Of a stretch of 64,000 nucleotides of DNA, positions 29,490 through 39,424 are shown one piece after another (position 1 is the first letter of the stretch; each line of letters begins with the position of its first letter). This DNA is from Pseudomonas sp. AB6 (lineage in GTDB: Bacteria; Pseudomonadota; Gammaproteobacteria; Pseudomonadales; Pseudomonadaceae). Made by a program: the position numbers and the translations under genes. The notes under the pieces are model-generated. The model was not told where the DNA came from. It made no database searches and was given only the letters and a program-made list of their open reading frames with translations. The DNA is taken from NCBI RefSeq assembly GCF_034314105.1, contig NZ_JAVIWJ010000001.1, positions 2,543,501-2,607,500 on the forward strand. The letters run 5' to 3'.

Positions 29490-29835
29490 TTTCGACTCTC
29501 CCCTGTAGTTAGCAAACAATTCCCTTGAGCACAAACAAATGCAAAATCCACTTGCATGTAAAGCCAACGAACGATTTCTAGCCAGTCGAAGATGCATTTC
29601 AGATGTGTAGGACAGTGCGACATTTCTAAGAGGATTATAGAAAGTCGATAATCGTTAACTCAAATCATTAAGGTCGATGTCATCAATAGTTATATTTTGA
29701 CGGCTGCGATACGGAGGGGCTGCCGGTTCGTGCAACGAGGTGCCGCCATTAGTGACAAAAGCTGCAGACCCTCAGGCTGAGGGTGGTTGAGGGCAGTTGA
29801 AGACGAAGCGAACACAGTCAGAGCGCCAAAGGTGG

Positions 29836-29861
29836 CGAGTGACATCAGGGTGTCACTCGCG
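29836..29861. repeat. Perfect 10-bp inverted repeat downstream of dps
   Basis: GCGAGTGACA and TGTCACTCGC flank a 6-base loop just beyond the dps stop codon. No T-run follows on either strand, so it is either a Rho-independent terminator without a tail, an mRNA 3'-stabilising hairpin, or an operator. The surrounding 29600-29870 carries no convincing gene. Confidence 0.6.
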
Positions 29862-29870
29862 AATTGTTTA

Positions 29871-30344
29871 TTACTTTGTTTCAAGTAACGAACGAAGCAT
29901 CCATGCGGTTTTTTCATGAACCTGCATACGTTGGGTCAAGAGATCGGCAGTCGGCTCATCGCTCACCTTGTCGACCAAGGGAAAGATACTGCGAGCGGTA
30001 CGTGAAATGGCTTCTTGTCCTTGAACCAATTGCTTGATCATGTCTTCAGCACTTGGCACTCCCTCTTCTTCTTTAATAGAAGTAAGGCGCGCGTAGGCCG
30101 CATAAGTACCGGGTGCGGGAAAGCCCAGTGCCCGGATTCGCTCAGCAACAAGATCTACCGCCAGAGCAAGTTCATTGTATTGTTCTTCGAACATTAAATG
30201 TAAGGTACGGAACATTGGACCACTCACGTTCCAGTGGAAGTTGTGAGTCTTCATATAAAGCACATACGTATCTGCCAGTAGACGAGCAAGACCGTCTACA
30301 ATTTCTTTGCGATCTTCTTCGCTTATACCGATATCGATTGCCAT
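29871..30344 (-). CDS. dps: Dps-family DNA starvation / ferritin-like protein
   Basis: The 157-residue protein has the Dps ferroxidase signature: [20 protein letters not shown], then [20 protein letters not shown] with ligands His, Asp and Glu at the dimer interface. The family forms dodecamers that oxidise and store iron with peroxide and may coat DNA. The N-terminus is short and not Lys-rich, so strong DNA binding is doubtful. It lies beside aspS as in P. aeruginosa, monocistronic, with 475 bases of non-coding DNA upstream. Confidence 0.93.
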   Translation of the reverse strand: MAIDIGISEEDRKEIVDGLARLLADTYVLYMKTHNFHWNVSGPMFRTLHLMFEEQYNELALAVDLVAERIRALGFPAPGTYAAYARLTSIKEEEGVPSAEDMIKQLVQGQEAISRTARSIFPLVDKVSDEPTADLLTQRMQVHEKTAWMLRSLLETK

Positions 30345-30819
30345 GCTTTTCCCCTTTATATGATGGTGTAACGTGACACATGCAGCACCACTCTACCAAG
30401 AGAACCCAGGCAACGCAGCCACCGATTAGACTATCGCCCACCTCCAAAACGTCGTCATGCCGCTTACACCGCCAGCGAAGTCGGCCAAACGACGAAAGCG
30501 CTTGTCATTTTTGAACTGACGTTTTCGCCTTGGCGCTCAACGGACGCTAAAGCGAACTGCCGCTCTAGGGCGGGCACTGGTGACCAACTGCCGTCTTACA
30601 TTTATGGATCTATAGAACAGCACTGAGCCTGCGCCTAGCGCTTGATTTGAGTAGCCCACAGCTTTGCTGTTAAATACACGCGTGTCGCTACTGACCTGCC
30701 GTTTTGATGTAGCGCATAGGCTGACCCCATCGCTCGTGCAGCACGCCTCCTTTTATTTAGAAGCGTACCGAGCGTAATCAGCTATTTCCTCGTGATCCGT
30801 CTCAATGTGAGTTATTAAA
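30345..30819. other. 475-base intergenic region between dps and the cold-shock fusion gene
   Basis: This divergent intergenic region must hold both promoters. I find no credible ORF, RNA gene or clear hairpin with a T-run. The last 60 bases form the leader of the cold-shock fusion gene; cold-shock genes often have long structured leaders, but no cold-box motif was recognised. Confidence 0.4.
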
Positions 30820-31425
30820 ATGTTGAAAATTGTCCATCTGCTAACGGGAGCAGCGGCCCTGCTGCTTTCCTTTATCCCAAGCCTGCGTAGCGAAGCGCTG
30901 TCTTCGTACCTCCTGCAACCCGATGCTCTTTATCTGGCGCTTTTCGGTCTGCTCAACCTGGTGCTGGCTCCAGTAATTCCTTATTGGAACCGGGGCCCAC
31001 GTCATCAGCTACAAAATTTGGTCAGCGCGCTACTGGTGCTCGCCGTCATCCTCCAAACCTTGACCTTGCTCGTTCCGCTGCAGACTATTGCTGGGCAACC
31101 GGCAATCACAGTAAGTCTGCTCAGCGTTTTCATTGGCGTCGTGCTGCATCTGGCCGTCAGCTTCTACCAATCGTCCCCCTCGCCGTCTGCGCTGAGCCAT
31201 GACATGACCAACCGAGATACCGGAACAGTCAAGTGGTTTAACACATCCAAGGGATTCGGTTTTATCTCCCGAGACTCTGGCGACGACATTTTTGTGCACT
31301 TCCGTGCCATCCGAGGCGAGGGCCACCGCGTTCTGGTAGAAGGTCAGCGTGTGGAATTCTCGGTAATGAACCGCGACAAAGGCCTGCAGGCTGAAGATGT
31401 AATCGCAGCTTTACCCCGCCGCTAA
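30820..31425 (+). CDS. Four-helix membrane domain fused to a cold-shock domain
   Basis: The 201-residue protein has four predicted membrane segments: about residues 4-21 ([18 protein letters not shown]), 36-55 ([20 protein letters not shown]), 66-86 ([20 protein letters not shown]) and 95-114 ([20 protein letters not shown]). After a short linker comes a complete CspA-type domain from about residue 135, with the RNA-binding motifs [15 protein letters not shown] and DIFVHFRAI (RNP1 and RNP2). Cold-shock domains bind single-stranded RNA or DNA; here it would be held at the inner membrane. A homologue sits in the same place in P. aeruginosa. Function of the fusion is unknown. Confidence 0.85.
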   Translation: MLKIVHLLTGAAALLLSFIPSLRSEALSSYLLQPDALYLALFGLLNLVLAPVIPYWNRGPRHQLQNLVSALLVLAVILQTLTLLVPLQTIAGQPAITVSLLSVFIGVVLHLAVSFYQSSPSPSALSHDMTNRDTGTVKWFNTSKGFGFISRDSGDDIFVHFRAIRGEGHRVLVEGQRVEFSVMNRDKGLQAEDVIAALPRR

Positions 31426-31451
31426 AACTTTTAACGTATCAACAGAAACAC

Positions 31452-31487
31452 AAAAACCCGCTTATCTCGAGAGAGAGCGGGTTTTTT
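31452..31487. terminator. Bidirectional terminator between the cold-shock fusion gene and slyX
   Basis: The hairpin AAAAACCCGCT / AGCGGGTTTTTT has A- and T-runs on both sides and lies between two convergent genes, so it can serve both. Confidence 0.88.
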
Positions 31488-31506
31488 ATCGCACCGAGCA
31501 AGTGCG

Positions 31507-31713
31507 TCAATAATGCGGAGGGGGAGCTTCTTCCTCGAACGTATCGAACTGGCTGCCCATTTCTTCCTGACGCTTGAGCAATGCAGCCATCTGTAATTGC
31601 AGGCGCTCGACCACCCGTTGCTGGCTGACCAGCACATCATTTAGAGACTGGATCGTATCGTCCTGAAAAGCCTGACGACTTTCCAGCTCATTAATACGTT
31701 GCTCAAGACTCAT
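31507..31713 (-). CDS. slyX: SlyX family protein
   Basis: The 68-residue protein is a short coiled coil ([20 protein letters not shown], then [19 protein letters not shown]) ending in the typical EEAPPPHY tail. Its role is not established. It overlaps the HIT gene stop by 4 bases and is probably co-transcribed with it. Confidence 0.92.
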   Translation of the reverse strand: MSLEQRINELESRQAFQDDTIQSLNDVLVSQQRVVERLQLQMAALLKRQEEMGSQFDTFEEEAPPPHY

Positions 31714-32141
31714 ACCCGCTCCTCTTCAAAACGAAAATCAGTCGTCAACACACTCTGCAGCCGATGCCGAACAGCCGCGAGTTCTTCACGACTATAAGGT
31801 TGCGCTGGGTGCTTACCCCAAACAGGGGCAGGCCAAGCCGGGTCACTGCGAAGGCGCACGATAACATGCACGTGGAGTTGACTGACGACATTACCCAGTG
31901 TGGCCACGTTGAGTTTGTCGGCACTGAAAGCGTCATTGAGTAACTGTGCCAGCAACGTCGCTTCTTGCCACAGCTGTAATTGATCAGATGCCGCCAACTG
32001 GAATAATTCGCTGATACCCGACCGACGCGGTACAAGAATGAACCATGGGTAATTTGAATCGTTGGATAATAATAAACGGCACAACGGAAAGTCTCCGATG
32101 GCCACTGTATCTTGCGCAAGACGCGGATCTAAGACGAACAC
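31710..32141 (-). CDS. HIT-family protein
   Basis: The 143-residue protein starts with GTG at 32139-32141 behind AGGAG (7 bases), giving the N-terminus [20 protein letters not shown]; the frame remains open to 32237 but has no family similarity there. It has the PWFILVPRR segment and, in place of the canonical HxHxHxx triad, QLHVHVIVR. The first His is therefore Gln while the middle His (the nucleotidyl-accepting residue in HIT hydrolases) and the last are kept. It may be a nucleotide hydrolase or transferase; the substrate is unknown. Gene order HIT-slyX is conserved in Pseudomonas. Confidence 0.87.
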   Translation of the reverse strand: MFVLDPRLAQDTVAIGDFPLCRLLLSNDSNYPWFILVPRRSGISELFQLAASDQLQLWQEATLLAQLLNDAFSADKLNVATLGNVVSQLHVHVIVRLRSDPAWPAPVWGKHPAQPYSREELAAVRHRLQSVLTTDFRFEEERV

Positions 32142-32241
32142 CGCAGGACTCCTGATCAATCGGTTAGTTTTGAGCCCGACTTTTTGAAGCAAGGCAACAC
32201 TGAACAATGCCGAGCAGGATACTCGCGTATAGTTCATTGAT

Positions 32242-33119
32242 CACTGGCAATCTGACAAGCCACCGAGGTGGGGTGAGCCCTTCACGCACCAGCACTGCAC
32301 GTTAGCGATACGGCTGCACCGATATAGATCAATTTTTACTCTCCAGGACACTGCGCGATACGCTTCTGAGAACGGTGCAATCCCTACGCAAGCGACCACC
32401 TGAAAGCGAACCGGTCGTTTTCGCTGTACGGAAAACTGTTAGCCCATCATTGATCCAGCTGTCCCCATGACCATAGCCCAACATCAAGCACAACCACCGG
32501 ACTACGCACCAAAACGACTCACATCCGAAGTGGAGCTGTGCTACCCCATCCGCGTTTTACCCAGTTCAAACGTCACTTAGGTAACGTTTCAACGTCTTTT
32601 TTTCAAAATCATGGCGGCTTTGTGAAATTTTCATATCACAGAAAAAATAAATAATACTGTTTAAAAACAACAACTTAAAAAATATATTTATTAGTGGATT
32701 GACCAAATGTGAAAAAAAAGTGAATGCTTAGGAACTTTGTGCACGGTTGTTGCTATGTCACACATAAGAGTTTGAAGAGGTGCCGACTTAAAGCGAAGCC
32801 TTGGATACGGCAAGTAATGGAAGCGCTGGACGCAGGAGTGTGTCGAATGGCTGTTCATAGATTGTTTGTACCTATGCTTAAGCGTTCAAAAATCGCTGTT
32901 GTAGTTGCGGAGCTTGTTAGCGGGAATCTGTGTATTTGCGACATGTACAACCTACATTTGCGACATCGCCGTAAAGATAACGAAAGGATAGATTTGCAAC
33001 TATCGCCAACATGGTCAGCGTGATATAAGTTTGCGCCGACACAAAAAAGAAAGAGCCTCCCAGATAAAAAAACAGGTGGGATGGCGGTAACTTATTAAAA
33101 ACCAAAGGAGCAAGTCACG
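32242..33119. promoter_or_regulatory. Long, AT-rich upstream region of oprD with tandem direct repeats
   Basis: This 880-base stretch lies between the HIT gene and oprD. It includes a strongly AT-rich block (32595-32715). Two exact copies of ATTTGCGACAT occur at 32934-32944 and 32956-32966, 22 bases apart, that is two helical turns on the same face, which is the layout of tandem activator sites. A ribosome binding site (AAAGGAG) precedes the oprD ATG. A plus-strand frame of 99 codons (32724-33023) covers part of it but has no recognisable similarity and I do not consider it coding. Confidence 0.5.
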
Positions 33120-34448
33120 ATGAAAGTGATGAAGTGGAGCGCAATCGCCTTAGCAGTTACTGCGGGTATGACTCAATTGGCATCGGCGGCAGCGTTCGTC
33201 ACTGACCAAGCTGATGCGAAGGGTTTTGTAGAAGATACATCGCTGAATCTGTTGCTGCGGAACTACTACTTTAACCGCAACAAAACACACGGCGCAGTAG
33301 ACGACAAGGATTGGAGCCAAGGCATCCGGGCTAACTTCAGCTCAGGCTTCACTCAGGGTACTGTTGGCTTTGGCGTTGACGCTTTCGGCTACCTTGGTTT
33401 GAAATTAGACGGGTCCGACAAATATTCGGGTTCGGGCAACCTGGCAGTCAACTCGGCTGGCGAAAACCAGGACAGCTTCGGCAAAGCCGGTGCAGCACTA
33501 AAAGCTCGCTTCTCCAAAACCGAATTGAAATACGGCAACATGCAGCCATCCACTAGCCCAGTCTTCGCAGTCGGCGGTTCTCGTCTCTTGCCACAGACCG
33601 CAACTGGCTTTGAATTGCAGAGCAGCGAAATAAAAGGCCTTGACTTGGAAGCCGGCCACTTCACGGCAGCGACTAGCCAAGACCGGACCAAAAGCGATGG
33701 CGCGATGTGGGCAACCTACGCCGGCGTCCAAACTAGTTCGGCAGATTATGGCGGTGGTCGATATGCCATTACCGACAGCCTGAGCGCTTCGCTTTACGCC
33801 TCCAAGCTCGAAGACATCTGGAACCAGTACTACGCTAACGTGAACTACGTAATGCCGATTGCTGACACCCAATCGCTTGCTTGGGACTTCAACATTTACC
33901 GCACCACAGACACCGGCGCATCAAAGGCGGGCGCAATCAGCAACACCGCATGGTCCCTGGCCGCAGCGTACTCGTTCCTGACTGCACACACCGTTACTCT
34001 TAGCTTCCAGAAAATCAACGGCGACACGCCGTTCGACTACATCGGTGTTGGCGACAACAACCGTGGCGGCGACTCGATCTTCCTTGCTAACTCCGTTCAA
34101 TATTCTGACTTTAACGGTCCAGGCGAAAAATCGTGGCAGGCTCGCTACGACCTGAACATGGCGTCTTACGGTGTACCTGGCCTGAGCTTCATGACCCGTT
34201 ACGTAACCGGTGACAACATCGACGGCACCAAAATGGCGATTGACAGTCCTTATCGCAACTATGGTTACGGCGCAGACGGCAAACACCACGAAACTAACGT
34301 TGAAGCCAAGTACGTTGTTCAGACTGGCCCAGCGAAAGATCTTTCCTTCCGCATTCGTCAAGCGTGGCACTCAGGCAACACCGACCAAGCTGACGGCACC
34401 ATCAGCGAGTTCCGCCTGATCGTCGACTACCCGATCTCGATCTTGTAA
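33120..34448 (+). CDS. oprD: OprD-family outer membrane porin
   Basis: OprD porins are 18-stranded barrels for uptake of basic amino acids and other small nutrients, and are the entry route for carbapenems in P. aeruginosa. The 442-residue precursor has a signal peptide (KWSAIALAVTAGMTQLASA) and then FVEDTSLNLLLRNYYFNRN, GYLGLKLDGSDK, PVFAVGGSRLLPQTATGF, FDYIGVG, GDSIFLANSVQYSDFNGPGE and the terminal strand FRLIVDYPISIL, which closely follow P. aeruginosa OprD. The position next to proS is that of P. aeruginosa oprD as well, so I call it the orthologue. It has its own terminator. Confidence 0.93.
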   Translation: MKVMKWSAIALAVTAGMTQLASAAAFVTDQADAKGFVEDTSLNLLLRNYYFNRNKTHGAVDDKDWSQGIRANFSSGFTQGTVGFGVDAFGYLGLKLDGSDKYSGSGNLAVNSAGENQDSFGKAGAALKARFSKTELKYGNMQPSTSPVFAVGGSRLLPQTATGFELQSSEIKGLDLEAGHFTAATSQDRTKSDGAMWATYAGVQTSSADYGGGRYAITDSLSASLYASKLEDIWNQYYANVNYVMPIADTQSLAWDFNIYRTTDTGASKAGAISNTAWSLAAAYSFLTAHTVTLSFQKINGDTPFDYIGVGDNNRGGDSIFLANSVQYSDFNGPGEKSWQARYDLNMASYGVPGLSFMTRYVTGDNIDGTKMAIDSPYRNYGYGADGKHHETNVEAKYVVQTGPAKDLSFRIRQAWHSGNTDQADGTISEFRLIVDYPISIL

Positions 34449-34469
34449 TCGCAGTCAGCTAACTCGTTT

Positions 34470-34501
34470 CGAAAAAAACCCGGCAATGCCGGGTTTTTTT
34501 A
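34470..34501 (+). terminator. Terminator of oprD
   Basis: The hairpin AAACCCGGC / GCCGGGTTT with loop AAT is followed by a run of T. It lies 22 bases after the oprD stop. Confidence 0.93.
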
Positions 34502-34617
34502 TGGGCTCAAAAACCCGCTTTTCCGGATTCGCTGCCCCGCCCCGCCCTGTACGCGATCAAATCACCACCGTACAATGCTCGGTCATTTCTAGTCTCAGCA
34601 ACCGATAACGGCCTACC

Positions 34618-36333
34618 ATGCGCACCAGTCAATATTTGCTCGCCACAAAGAAAGAAACGCCTTCCGACGCAGTCGTCGTCAGCCATCAGCTAATGCTGCG
34701 CGCTGGCATGATTCGCAAACTTGCTTCTGGCCTCTACACCTGGCTCCCCATGGGCTTGCGTGTATTACGCAAGGTCGAAGCGGTCGTTCGTGAGGAAATG
34801 AACGCTGCTGGCGCGCTTGAAATACTGATGCCCGGCATTCAACCCGCCGAATTGTGGCAAGAGTCTGGCCGCTGGGAGCAATACGGCCCGGAACTGCTGC
34901 GCATGAAAGACCGACATGATCGAGAATTCTGCGCGGGCCCAACCCACGAAGAAGTCATTACGGATCTGGCGCGTAACGAGCTGAATAGCTATAAACAGTT
35001 GCCTATCAACATGTATCAGATCCAAACCAAATTTCGTGACGAAATCCGCCCCCGTTTCGGCTTAATGCGCGGTCGCGAATTCATCATGAAAGATGCGTAC
35101 TCCTTCCACGCCGATCAAGCGTCATTGCAAGCCACGTATGATCGAATGCATCAGGCGTACTGCAACGTATTCACCCGACTGGGCCTGAATTTTCGCCCGG
35201 TTGAGGCCGATAACGGTTCCATCGGCGGCGCGGGCTCTCACGAGTTCCATGTATTGGCTGACTCTGGCGAAGACGACATCGTGTTCAGTGACAGCTCCAA
35301 TTACGCCGCCAACATCGAGAAAGCCGAGGCCGTTCCTCGCGAACACTTGCGTCAGGCCCCCACTGAAGCGATGCGCCTGGTCGATACGCCACATGCAAAA
35401 ACCATTGCGCAGTTGGTCGAGGGCTTCAATCTGCCCATCGAAAAAACCATCAAGACCCTGGTGGTGCATGCGGCAGAAGAAGGCAAGCTGATTGCACTGA
35501 TCATTCGTGGCGATCACGAACTCAACGAAATTAAAGCCGCCAATCTGCCCCAAGTCGCCAGCCCTCTGGTCATGGCCTCTGAGTCCGAGCTGCGCGACGC
35601 CATTGGCGCGGGCGCGGGTTCACTTGGCCCATTGAATCTGCCATTGCCCTGTGTCATTGACCGCTCTGTCGAACTGATGAGCGACTTCGGCATCGGTGCC
35701 AATATCGACGATAAACACTATTTCGGAGTCAACTGGGAACGCGACTTACCTGTTCCAGCGGTAGCCGACCTGCGTAACGTCGTGGCCGGCGACCCAAGCC
35801 CTGACGGCAACGGCACGTTGGAAATCAAACGCGGCATCGAAGTCGGGCACATCTTCCAGCTCGGGACGAAATACAGCGAAGCCCTGAAGTGCCAAGTGCT
35901 CGGTGAAAACGGAAAGCCTGTCACGTTGACTATGGGCTGTTACGGCATCGGTGTTTCTCGCGTGGTGGCTGCTGCCATCGAACAGAACAACGATGAAAAC
36001 GGGATCATCTGGAATGATGCCTTGGCACCTTTCCAGATTGCCTTGGTGCCATTGCGCTATGAAACCGAGGCTGTTCGAGAAGCTACAGACACGCTGTATG
36101 CCGAACTGACCGCCGCTGGCTTTGAAGTGTTGCTGGACGATCGGGATAAAAAAACCAGTCCGGGCAACAAATTTGCCGATATGGAACTGATCGGCATTCC
36201 GCACCGCATTGTCGTCAGCGACCGTGGTTTAGCGGAAGGCAATCTTGAATACAAGGGTCGTACCGAAGCCGAACCTCAAGCACTGCCTGTCGCTGATGCA
36301 CTGTCCTTTCTTCAAGCTCGTATCCGCCGATAA
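34618..36333 (+). CDS. proS: Prolyl-tRNA synthetase (bacterial type)
   Basis: The 571-residue class II synthetase begins [20 protein letters not shown] and carries motif 1 ([20 protein letters not shown]), motif 2 ([19 protein letters not shown]), the YbaK-like editing insertion at about residues 220-380 (where Cys-independent Lys editing of Ala-tRNA-Pro is expected), motif 3 ([14 protein letters not shown]) and the anticodon-binding domain. The start at 34618 is standard. Confidence 0.97.
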   Translation: MRTSQYLLATKKETPSDAVVVSHQLMLRAGMIRKLASGLYTWLPMGLRVLRKVEAVVREEMNAAGALEILMPGIQPAELWQESGRWEQYGPELLRMKDRHDREFCAGPTHEEVITDLARNELNSYKQLPINMYQIQTKFRDEIRPRFGLMRGREFIMKDAYSFHADQASLQATYDRMHQAYCNVFTRLGLNFRPVEADNGSIGGAGSHEFHVLADSGEDDIVFSDSSNYAANIEKAEAVPREHLRQAPTEAMRLVDTPHAKTIAQLVEGFNLPIEKTIKTLVVHAAEEGKLIALIIRGDHELNEIKAANLPQVASPLVMASESELRDAIGAGAGSLGPLNLPLPCVIDRSVELMSDFGIGANIDDKHYFGVNWERDLPVPAVADLRNVVAGDPSPDGNGTLEIKRGIEVGHIFQLGTKYSEALKCQVLGENGKPVTLTMGCYGIGVSRVVAAAIEQNNDENGIIWNDALAPFQIALVPLRYETEAVREATDTLYAELTAAGFEVLLDDRDKKTSPGNKFADMELIGIPHRIVVSDRGLAEGNLEYKGRTEAEPQALPVADALSFLQARIRR

Positions 36334-36420
36334 GCGCTGACGACGCGCACGTCCACAACGTGCGCGTCTCGGCTATTAGCATGACGAATCAAGACTCGCC
36401 TTTATGCATCAAGAGATCAC

Positions 36421-37377
36421 ATGCTCAAGCGAAGCACTTTAAGCCTACGCTGCGCCGCACTCTGCGGCACTCTGGTCATTAGCGGTTGCGCCAATCATTT
36501 GTCTCAACGTAGCGAACACGAAGAGCGCGTTGAGCGAAAATTGCTTGAGCACACTCTGCATGTCGACATCGGCGAACCCAAGTTGCTGGAGTTACCACAA
36601 CGCCGTATTCGGATCACTGAACAAAAGACGTTCGAAGTCACTGAGTTCGAAGTCACCCGCAATTATGATCGCTACACGCCGTACCAGCCCTGGCGTGAAC
36701 TGTATGAGATTCCGCTGGGCGCCCTGGCCTTGGTCGCAGGCACGGGAGCTAATATTCTCAATGTATTCATGTTCGGCCACTTGCCCGGCACGGTGACCAA
36801 AGACTGGATCGATTTCGGTGTAGCTGGAGTCAATCCGTTCATGAACGTGCAGTCCTATGGACGAGCGCAACAAAATCTCGCCAATATCGATGAAACTCGG
36901 CGCAATAAACGCATCGAACACACGAGCCTTCCATGGAATGAACGTCCGGTCGAAATTATGGCCAGCGCGCAAACCTTTAGGTTGGCGACTGATCGCAACG
37001 GAGTATTGCGCTTGAATCTGCTGAGTGCTCCGTTTGCCGAGCAAGACCTTACTCGCCTCGCTCGCTTACAAATCAACGTCGAAGATGAGCGCGACAGCGT
37101 CCGAGCCGATGCGACCTTACCGATCAGCAGCTCGCTGCGGGGCAAACTGTTCGAAGCTCACGCTCTAATTTACGACGACCTTGAAGAAGACGGCGTCAGT
37201 CAATGGGTTCATAGGGTTAAACGGCTTTCAGAATTAGGTCTAGAAGAACAGGCCAGCGAGCTGGAACAAAACCTCATTGAATTGACCCACAACGACCCAG
37301 AGCTGCAAAAGCAATTCCTCAGATCGCTAACTCGAGACGCAGGCCGTTTGGTTGCAGACCCACAGGCAGACGATTAA
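36421..37377 (+). CDS. Putative lipoprotein of unknown function
   Basis: The 318-residue protein has a lipoprotein signal peptide with lipobox ISGC (Cys about residue 24). A hydrophobic Ala/Gly-rich segment occurs at about residues 100-118 (GALALVAGTGANILNVFMFG), and the C-terminal third is charged and helical. I do not recognise the family. It is probably anchored in the outer membrane. It lies 87 bases after proS and its stop overlaps that of the convergent dinB by 4 bases. Confidence 0.75.
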   Translation: MLKRSTLSLRCAALCGTLVISGCANHLSQRSEHEERVERKLLEHTLHVDIGEPKLLELPQRRIRITEQKTFEVTEFEVTRNYDRYTPYQPWRELYEIPLGALALVAGTGANILNVFMFGHLPGTVTKDWIDFGVAGVNPFMNVQSYGRAQQNLANIDETRRNKRIEHTSLPWNERPVEIMASAQTFRLATDRNGVLRLNLLSAPFAEQDLTRLARLQINVEDERDSVRADATLPISSSLRGKLFEAHALIYDDLEEDGVSQWVHRVKRLSELGLEEQASELEQNLIELTHNDPELQKQFLRSLTRDAGRLVADPQADD

Positions 37378-38435
37378 ACGGCGAACAGCTCCAACTGCTC
37401 GTGAGCCCCCCGCAAGTCCTGCAAACGCACTCCGATACCAAGCAAACGCACCGGCTTGGCACCTCGAGCAAAGGCCTGTGTTAGCAATTGCTCGAAACTC
37501 ATAAGATCACGCCCTGCCCCGGACTGCTCCAAGGTGGTCTGGGTAAAGTCGTAAAATTTTACTTTGACGAAGGGCTTGCCGGCTCGGTAGCCCTCACCGA
37601 TTCGCGCAATTCGCCCCGCCAGGGTATCGAGTAGGCCTGGAAGTTTCTCCAGACAACTTTTCAAATCGGGCAAATCCGTGTCGTAGGTATTTTCTACGCT
37701 GACGGACTGGCGCCGACTGTCGTTTTGAACAGGTCGCTCATCGATACCCCGCGCTAGATTCCACAACCGTTCACCAAATGCGCCAAATTCACGCACTAAT
37801 GCCAATTTGTTCCAATCGCGCAGATCGTTGCAACTTACGATTCCCAATCGGCCCATTTTGTCCGCAGTTACTTTGCCCACCCCATGCAGCTTAGTGACCG
37901 GCAAGATGGCGACAAAATCTTCTACCTGGTCCGGCGTAATCACAAATAATCCGTTGGGCTTTTTCCAGTCACTGGCAATTTTCGCCAGAAATTTATTGGG
38001 CGCTACGCCCGCCGACACTGTGATGTGTAGCTGGTTAGAGACTCGACGGCGAATTTCTTGAGCGATACGAGTGGCGCTGCCTGCAAACAAACCACTTTCT
38101 GATACATCAAGAAACGCTTCGTCCAACGACAAGGGCTCAATCAGATCCGTGTAATCGCGAAAAATCATGTGGATCTCGCGAGATGCTTCTTTATAAGCTT
38201 CCATTCGGGGCTTGACGATGGTCAAGTCGGGACACAGCTTCAACGCATGCCGAGACGACATCGCCGAACGAACCCCATAAGCACGCGCTTCGTAGTTACA
38301 CGTCGCAATGACTCCTCGCTGATCCGCTGAACCGCCGACCGCTAAAGGTTTATTGCCTAAACGGGGGTCGTCACGCATTTCAATGGCGGCATAAAAGCAG
38401 TCACAGTCGACGTGAATAATTTTGCGCTGCGTCAT
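37374..38435 (-). CDS. dinB: DNA polymerase IV (Y-family)
   Basis: The 353-residue error-prone polymerase shows the catalytic acids in HVDCDCFYAAIEMRDDPRLG and PLSLDEAFLDVSES, the helix-hairpin-helix LPVTKLHGVGKVTADKMG, and the C-terminal beta-clamp binding QLELF followed by AV. It performs translesion synthesis. No LexA box was identified in the short upstream region, but I could not scan systematically. Confidence 0.96.
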   Translation of the reverse strand: MTQRKIIHVDCDCFYAAIEMRDDPRLGNKPLAVGGSADQRGVIATCNYEARAYGVRSAMSSRHALKLCPDLTIVKPRMEAYKEASREIHMIFRDYTDLIEPLSLDEAFLDVSESGLFAGSATRIAQEIRRRVSNQLHITVSAGVAPNKFLAKIASDWKKPNGLFVITPDQVEDFVAILPVTKLHGVGKVTADKMGRLGIVSCNDLRDWNKLALVREFGAFGERLWNLARGIDERPVQNDSRRQSVSVENTYDTDLPDLKSCLEKLPGLLDTLAGRIARIGEGYRAGKPFVKVKFYDFTQTTLEQSGAGRDLMSFEQLLTQAFARGAKPVRLLGIGVRLQDLRGAHEQLELFAV

Positions 38436-38640
38436 GGGATGCGGTTTGCAGGCTGTGGGCCGGGCAGTATCTCACCCAGAGAGGACGCTGGCATCCACGA
38501 TGCTACGAGCGACCTGTCAAAGTGCTGCAATGGGCCATGAATTATCTGACACAGCTTAGTAGCAAGACTCAAAGCCTGCTCTCGAACATAGACATCCGAG
38601 CTAAGCAATTGAAGGAAAAGCAGTTTTCTAAAATTAACCA

Positions 38641-38668
38641 TTGACACTCAATCGTTCCACTGTAGAAT
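38641..38668 (+). promoter_or_regulatory. Promoter of the first initiator tRNA
   Basis: TTGACA (38641-38646) and TAGAAT (38663-38668) are 16 bases apart, 14 bases before the mature tRNA 5' end. This is a strong sigma-70 arrangement. Confidence 0.8.
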
Positions 38669-38681
38669 GCCGACACACAGA

Positions 38682-38758
<77 letters not shown>

Positions 38759-38765
38759 AACATCG

Positions 38766-38796
38766 AAAAAGGCTGCTCGAAAGAGTGGCCTTTTTT
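38766..38796 (+). terminator. Terminator of initiator tRNA copy 1
   Basis: AAAAAGGCTGCTC and GAGTGGCCTTTTTT form a hairpin with a GAAA tetraloop ending in a T-run, eight bases after the tRNA CCA. Confidence 0.9.
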
Positions 38797-39046
38797 GTAT
38801 CTGCGATTTGGCAGCCTTCCCGTCAAGCAATACATACGCCATTGAGCTAATGACTAACTGGAATTGGATGGAGTCCATAAAGTGGGAGTGAACCTGTTCG
38901 TAATGAAATACGAAGCGGTCCCGATACGCGACCCGGTTCCAACTGAAAGAATATAAAGCCGACGGTTTTTTACGATTGCCAAGCAGCCAATTTAACCGTC
39001 CAGTCAGCTCGTTTTTATTTATTTATCATTTGTTTAGCATTATTGA

Positions 39047-39074
39047 TTGACACCCTGCAATTGGGCTGTAGAAT
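39047..39074 (+). promoter_or_regulatory. Promoter of the second initiator tRNA
   Basis: TTGACA (39047-39052) and TAGAAT (39069-39074) are again 16 bases apart, at the same distance from the tRNA as in copy 1. The spacer bases differ. Confidence 0.8.
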
Positions 39075-39087
39075 GCCGCCACACAGA

Positions 39088-39164
<77 letters not shown>

Positions 39165-39171
39165 AACATCG

Positions 39172-39202
39172 AAAAAGGCTGCTCGAAAGAGTGGCCTTTT
39201 TT
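39172..39202 (+). terminator. Terminator of initiator tRNA copy 2
   Basis: Same hairpin and GAAA loop as after copy 1, followed by a T-run. Confidence 0.9.
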
Positions 39203-39424
39203 GTGTCTGCCGGAAAGTCTCAGGAACAGCAGCCCAAAAAGCTTGTCAGAGTGTCGATTCCAAGGATAGGCGTCTACCATCGGTTAAAGTGTCGACTGAA
39301 ACGAATCCGCTACATTCGCTCGTTAAACTATGACGCGCTAATATTTCGAAAGTATTTTTTGCGTAGGGATTGGTAACTTGGCTGTATACCTCCATCCTGT
39401 CGCGCACGATCCAAGGAGTGATTG

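Noticed and set aside
29690..29917. A 75-codon minus-strand frame after dps
   Set aside because: It starts within dps in another frame, reads through the perfect hairpin, and matches nothing known.
32724..33023. A 99-codon plus-strand frame upstream of oprD
   Set aside because: It has no family similarity and unusual composition, and it covers the putative regulatory repeats of oprD.
38432..38647. A 71-codon minus-strand frame whose stop overlaps the dinB start by 4 bases
   Set aside because: The overlap is suggestive, but there is no ribosome binding site, no known domain, and its start runs into the initiator tRNA promoter. I leave it out.
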